From contig NZ_CP044549.1 of NCBI RefSeq assembly GCF_009859475.1, positions 3,348,001 to 3,412,000 of the forward strand: a stretch of 64,000 nucleotides of DNA, written 5' to 3'. Position 1 is the stretch's first letter, and the number at the start of each line of letters is the position of its first letter. This stretch comes from Hydrogenophaga sp. BPS33 (GTDB taxonomy: Bacteria > Pseudomonadota > Gammaproteobacteria > Burkholderiales > Burkholderiaceae_C). Shown in pieces: positions 63,880 through 64,000 of this stretch. Both the position numbers and the translations under genes were made by a program. The notes below the pieces were generated by a model. It saw only the letters and a program-made list of their open reading frames with translations, was not told the DNA's origin and made no database searches.

Positions 63880-64000
63880 TCAACGTGCCAGGCCCGCGTC
63901 CAAACGCGGCAGTCCTTCGAACTTGCCCACGGAGCCTCTTCGGCGTCCGCCTTGACGGCGGTCCGCCTTCTCCTGCAGCGGCCGGGAGTTCACCAGCTCC
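63880..64000 (-). CDS. 3' end of an unidentified minus-strand gene (cut by window edge)
   Basis: An open frame enters from the right edge and stops at TGA 63882-63880. The last 39 residues include ELVNSRPLQEKADRRQGGRR and FEGLPRLDAGLAR. The tail is basic and Arg/Gly-rich; no family is recognised from so little sequence. It converges on the CBS-domain gene. Confidence 0.4.
   Translation of the reverse strand, partial: ELVNSRPLQEKADRRQGGRRRGSVGKFEGLPRLDAGLAR

Overview
The window is a 64 kb piece of a GC-rich bacterial chromosome. Gene order and protein character (rimP-nusA, FabI, the Yej peptide transporter, phasins, paired YeeE proteins, and a short GC-rich intergenic repeat that I recall from Comamonadaceae genomes) point to a betaproteobacterium of the order Burkholderiales, most likely a Comamonadaceae relative of Hydrogenophaga or Acidovorax. 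That placement is inference; no rRNA gene is present. No CRISPR array, insertion sequence, integrase or phage gene was seen.

Layout. 1-12.7 kb is housekeeping: nusA (cut by the edge), rimP, a complete yejABEF-type peptide ABC transporter, fabI, a secreted minimal ATP-dependent DNA ligase, a large basic amino acid decarboxylase, an NfeD/stomatin pair and tRNA-Ser(GGA). 12.8-18.8 kb holds a broken DksA/TraR-like gene, an OmpR-type two-component system facing a Met/His-rich periplasmic protein, and a two-gene operon of an ATP-grasp-like protein and a phospholipase D-family lipoprotein. 18.9-23.1 kb is a reactive-sulfur module: an ArsR-family repressor with the SqrR/BigR cysteine spacing, two half-size YeeE transporters and a SulP transporter, divergent from a persulfide-dioxygenase-type hydrolase and a small membrane protein, with a fully palindromic divergent promoter between them.

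23.2-63.7 kb reads as a low-oxygen, energy-limitation and dormancy island. It contains two thiamine-dependent 2-oxoacid dehydrogenase operons with stand-alone lipoyl carriers and a lipoate ligase-like protein, alcohol dehydrogenase, a SagB-type nitroreductase, a hydrolase/phosphoribosyltransferase pair, a PAS kinase with NarL-type regulator, three Crp/Fnr-family regulators, UspA, cytochrome c, hemerythrin, an HtrA-type protease, ornithine carbamoyltransferase with carbamate kinase, a Ca2+-type and an Mg2+-type P-ATPase, a cation exchanger, phasins and remnants of PHA synthase, two small eRF1-like/host-attachment-type proteins, an APH-AAA kinase, CbpA/CbpM chaperones and a CBS-domain protein. 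Many transcription units here are preceded by a 14-bp FNR/ANR-like dyad (TTGAN-N4-NTCAA or the variant TTGAT-N4-CGCAA), usually placed so that a -10-like hexamer and the start codon follow at the expected distances. Gene content strongly resembles the Mycobacterium DosR dormancy regulon although the control site is FNR-like.

The same island is decaying in places: an in-frame internal deletion in phaC, a cfa fragment joined to the tail of another gene, a BON-domain gene broken three ways, and short Hsp20-like and Usp-like remnants. The right end holds a LuxR-type regulator, an uncharacterised periplasmic protein, small Cys-rich and CBS proteins, and the 3' end of an unidentified minus-strand gene.
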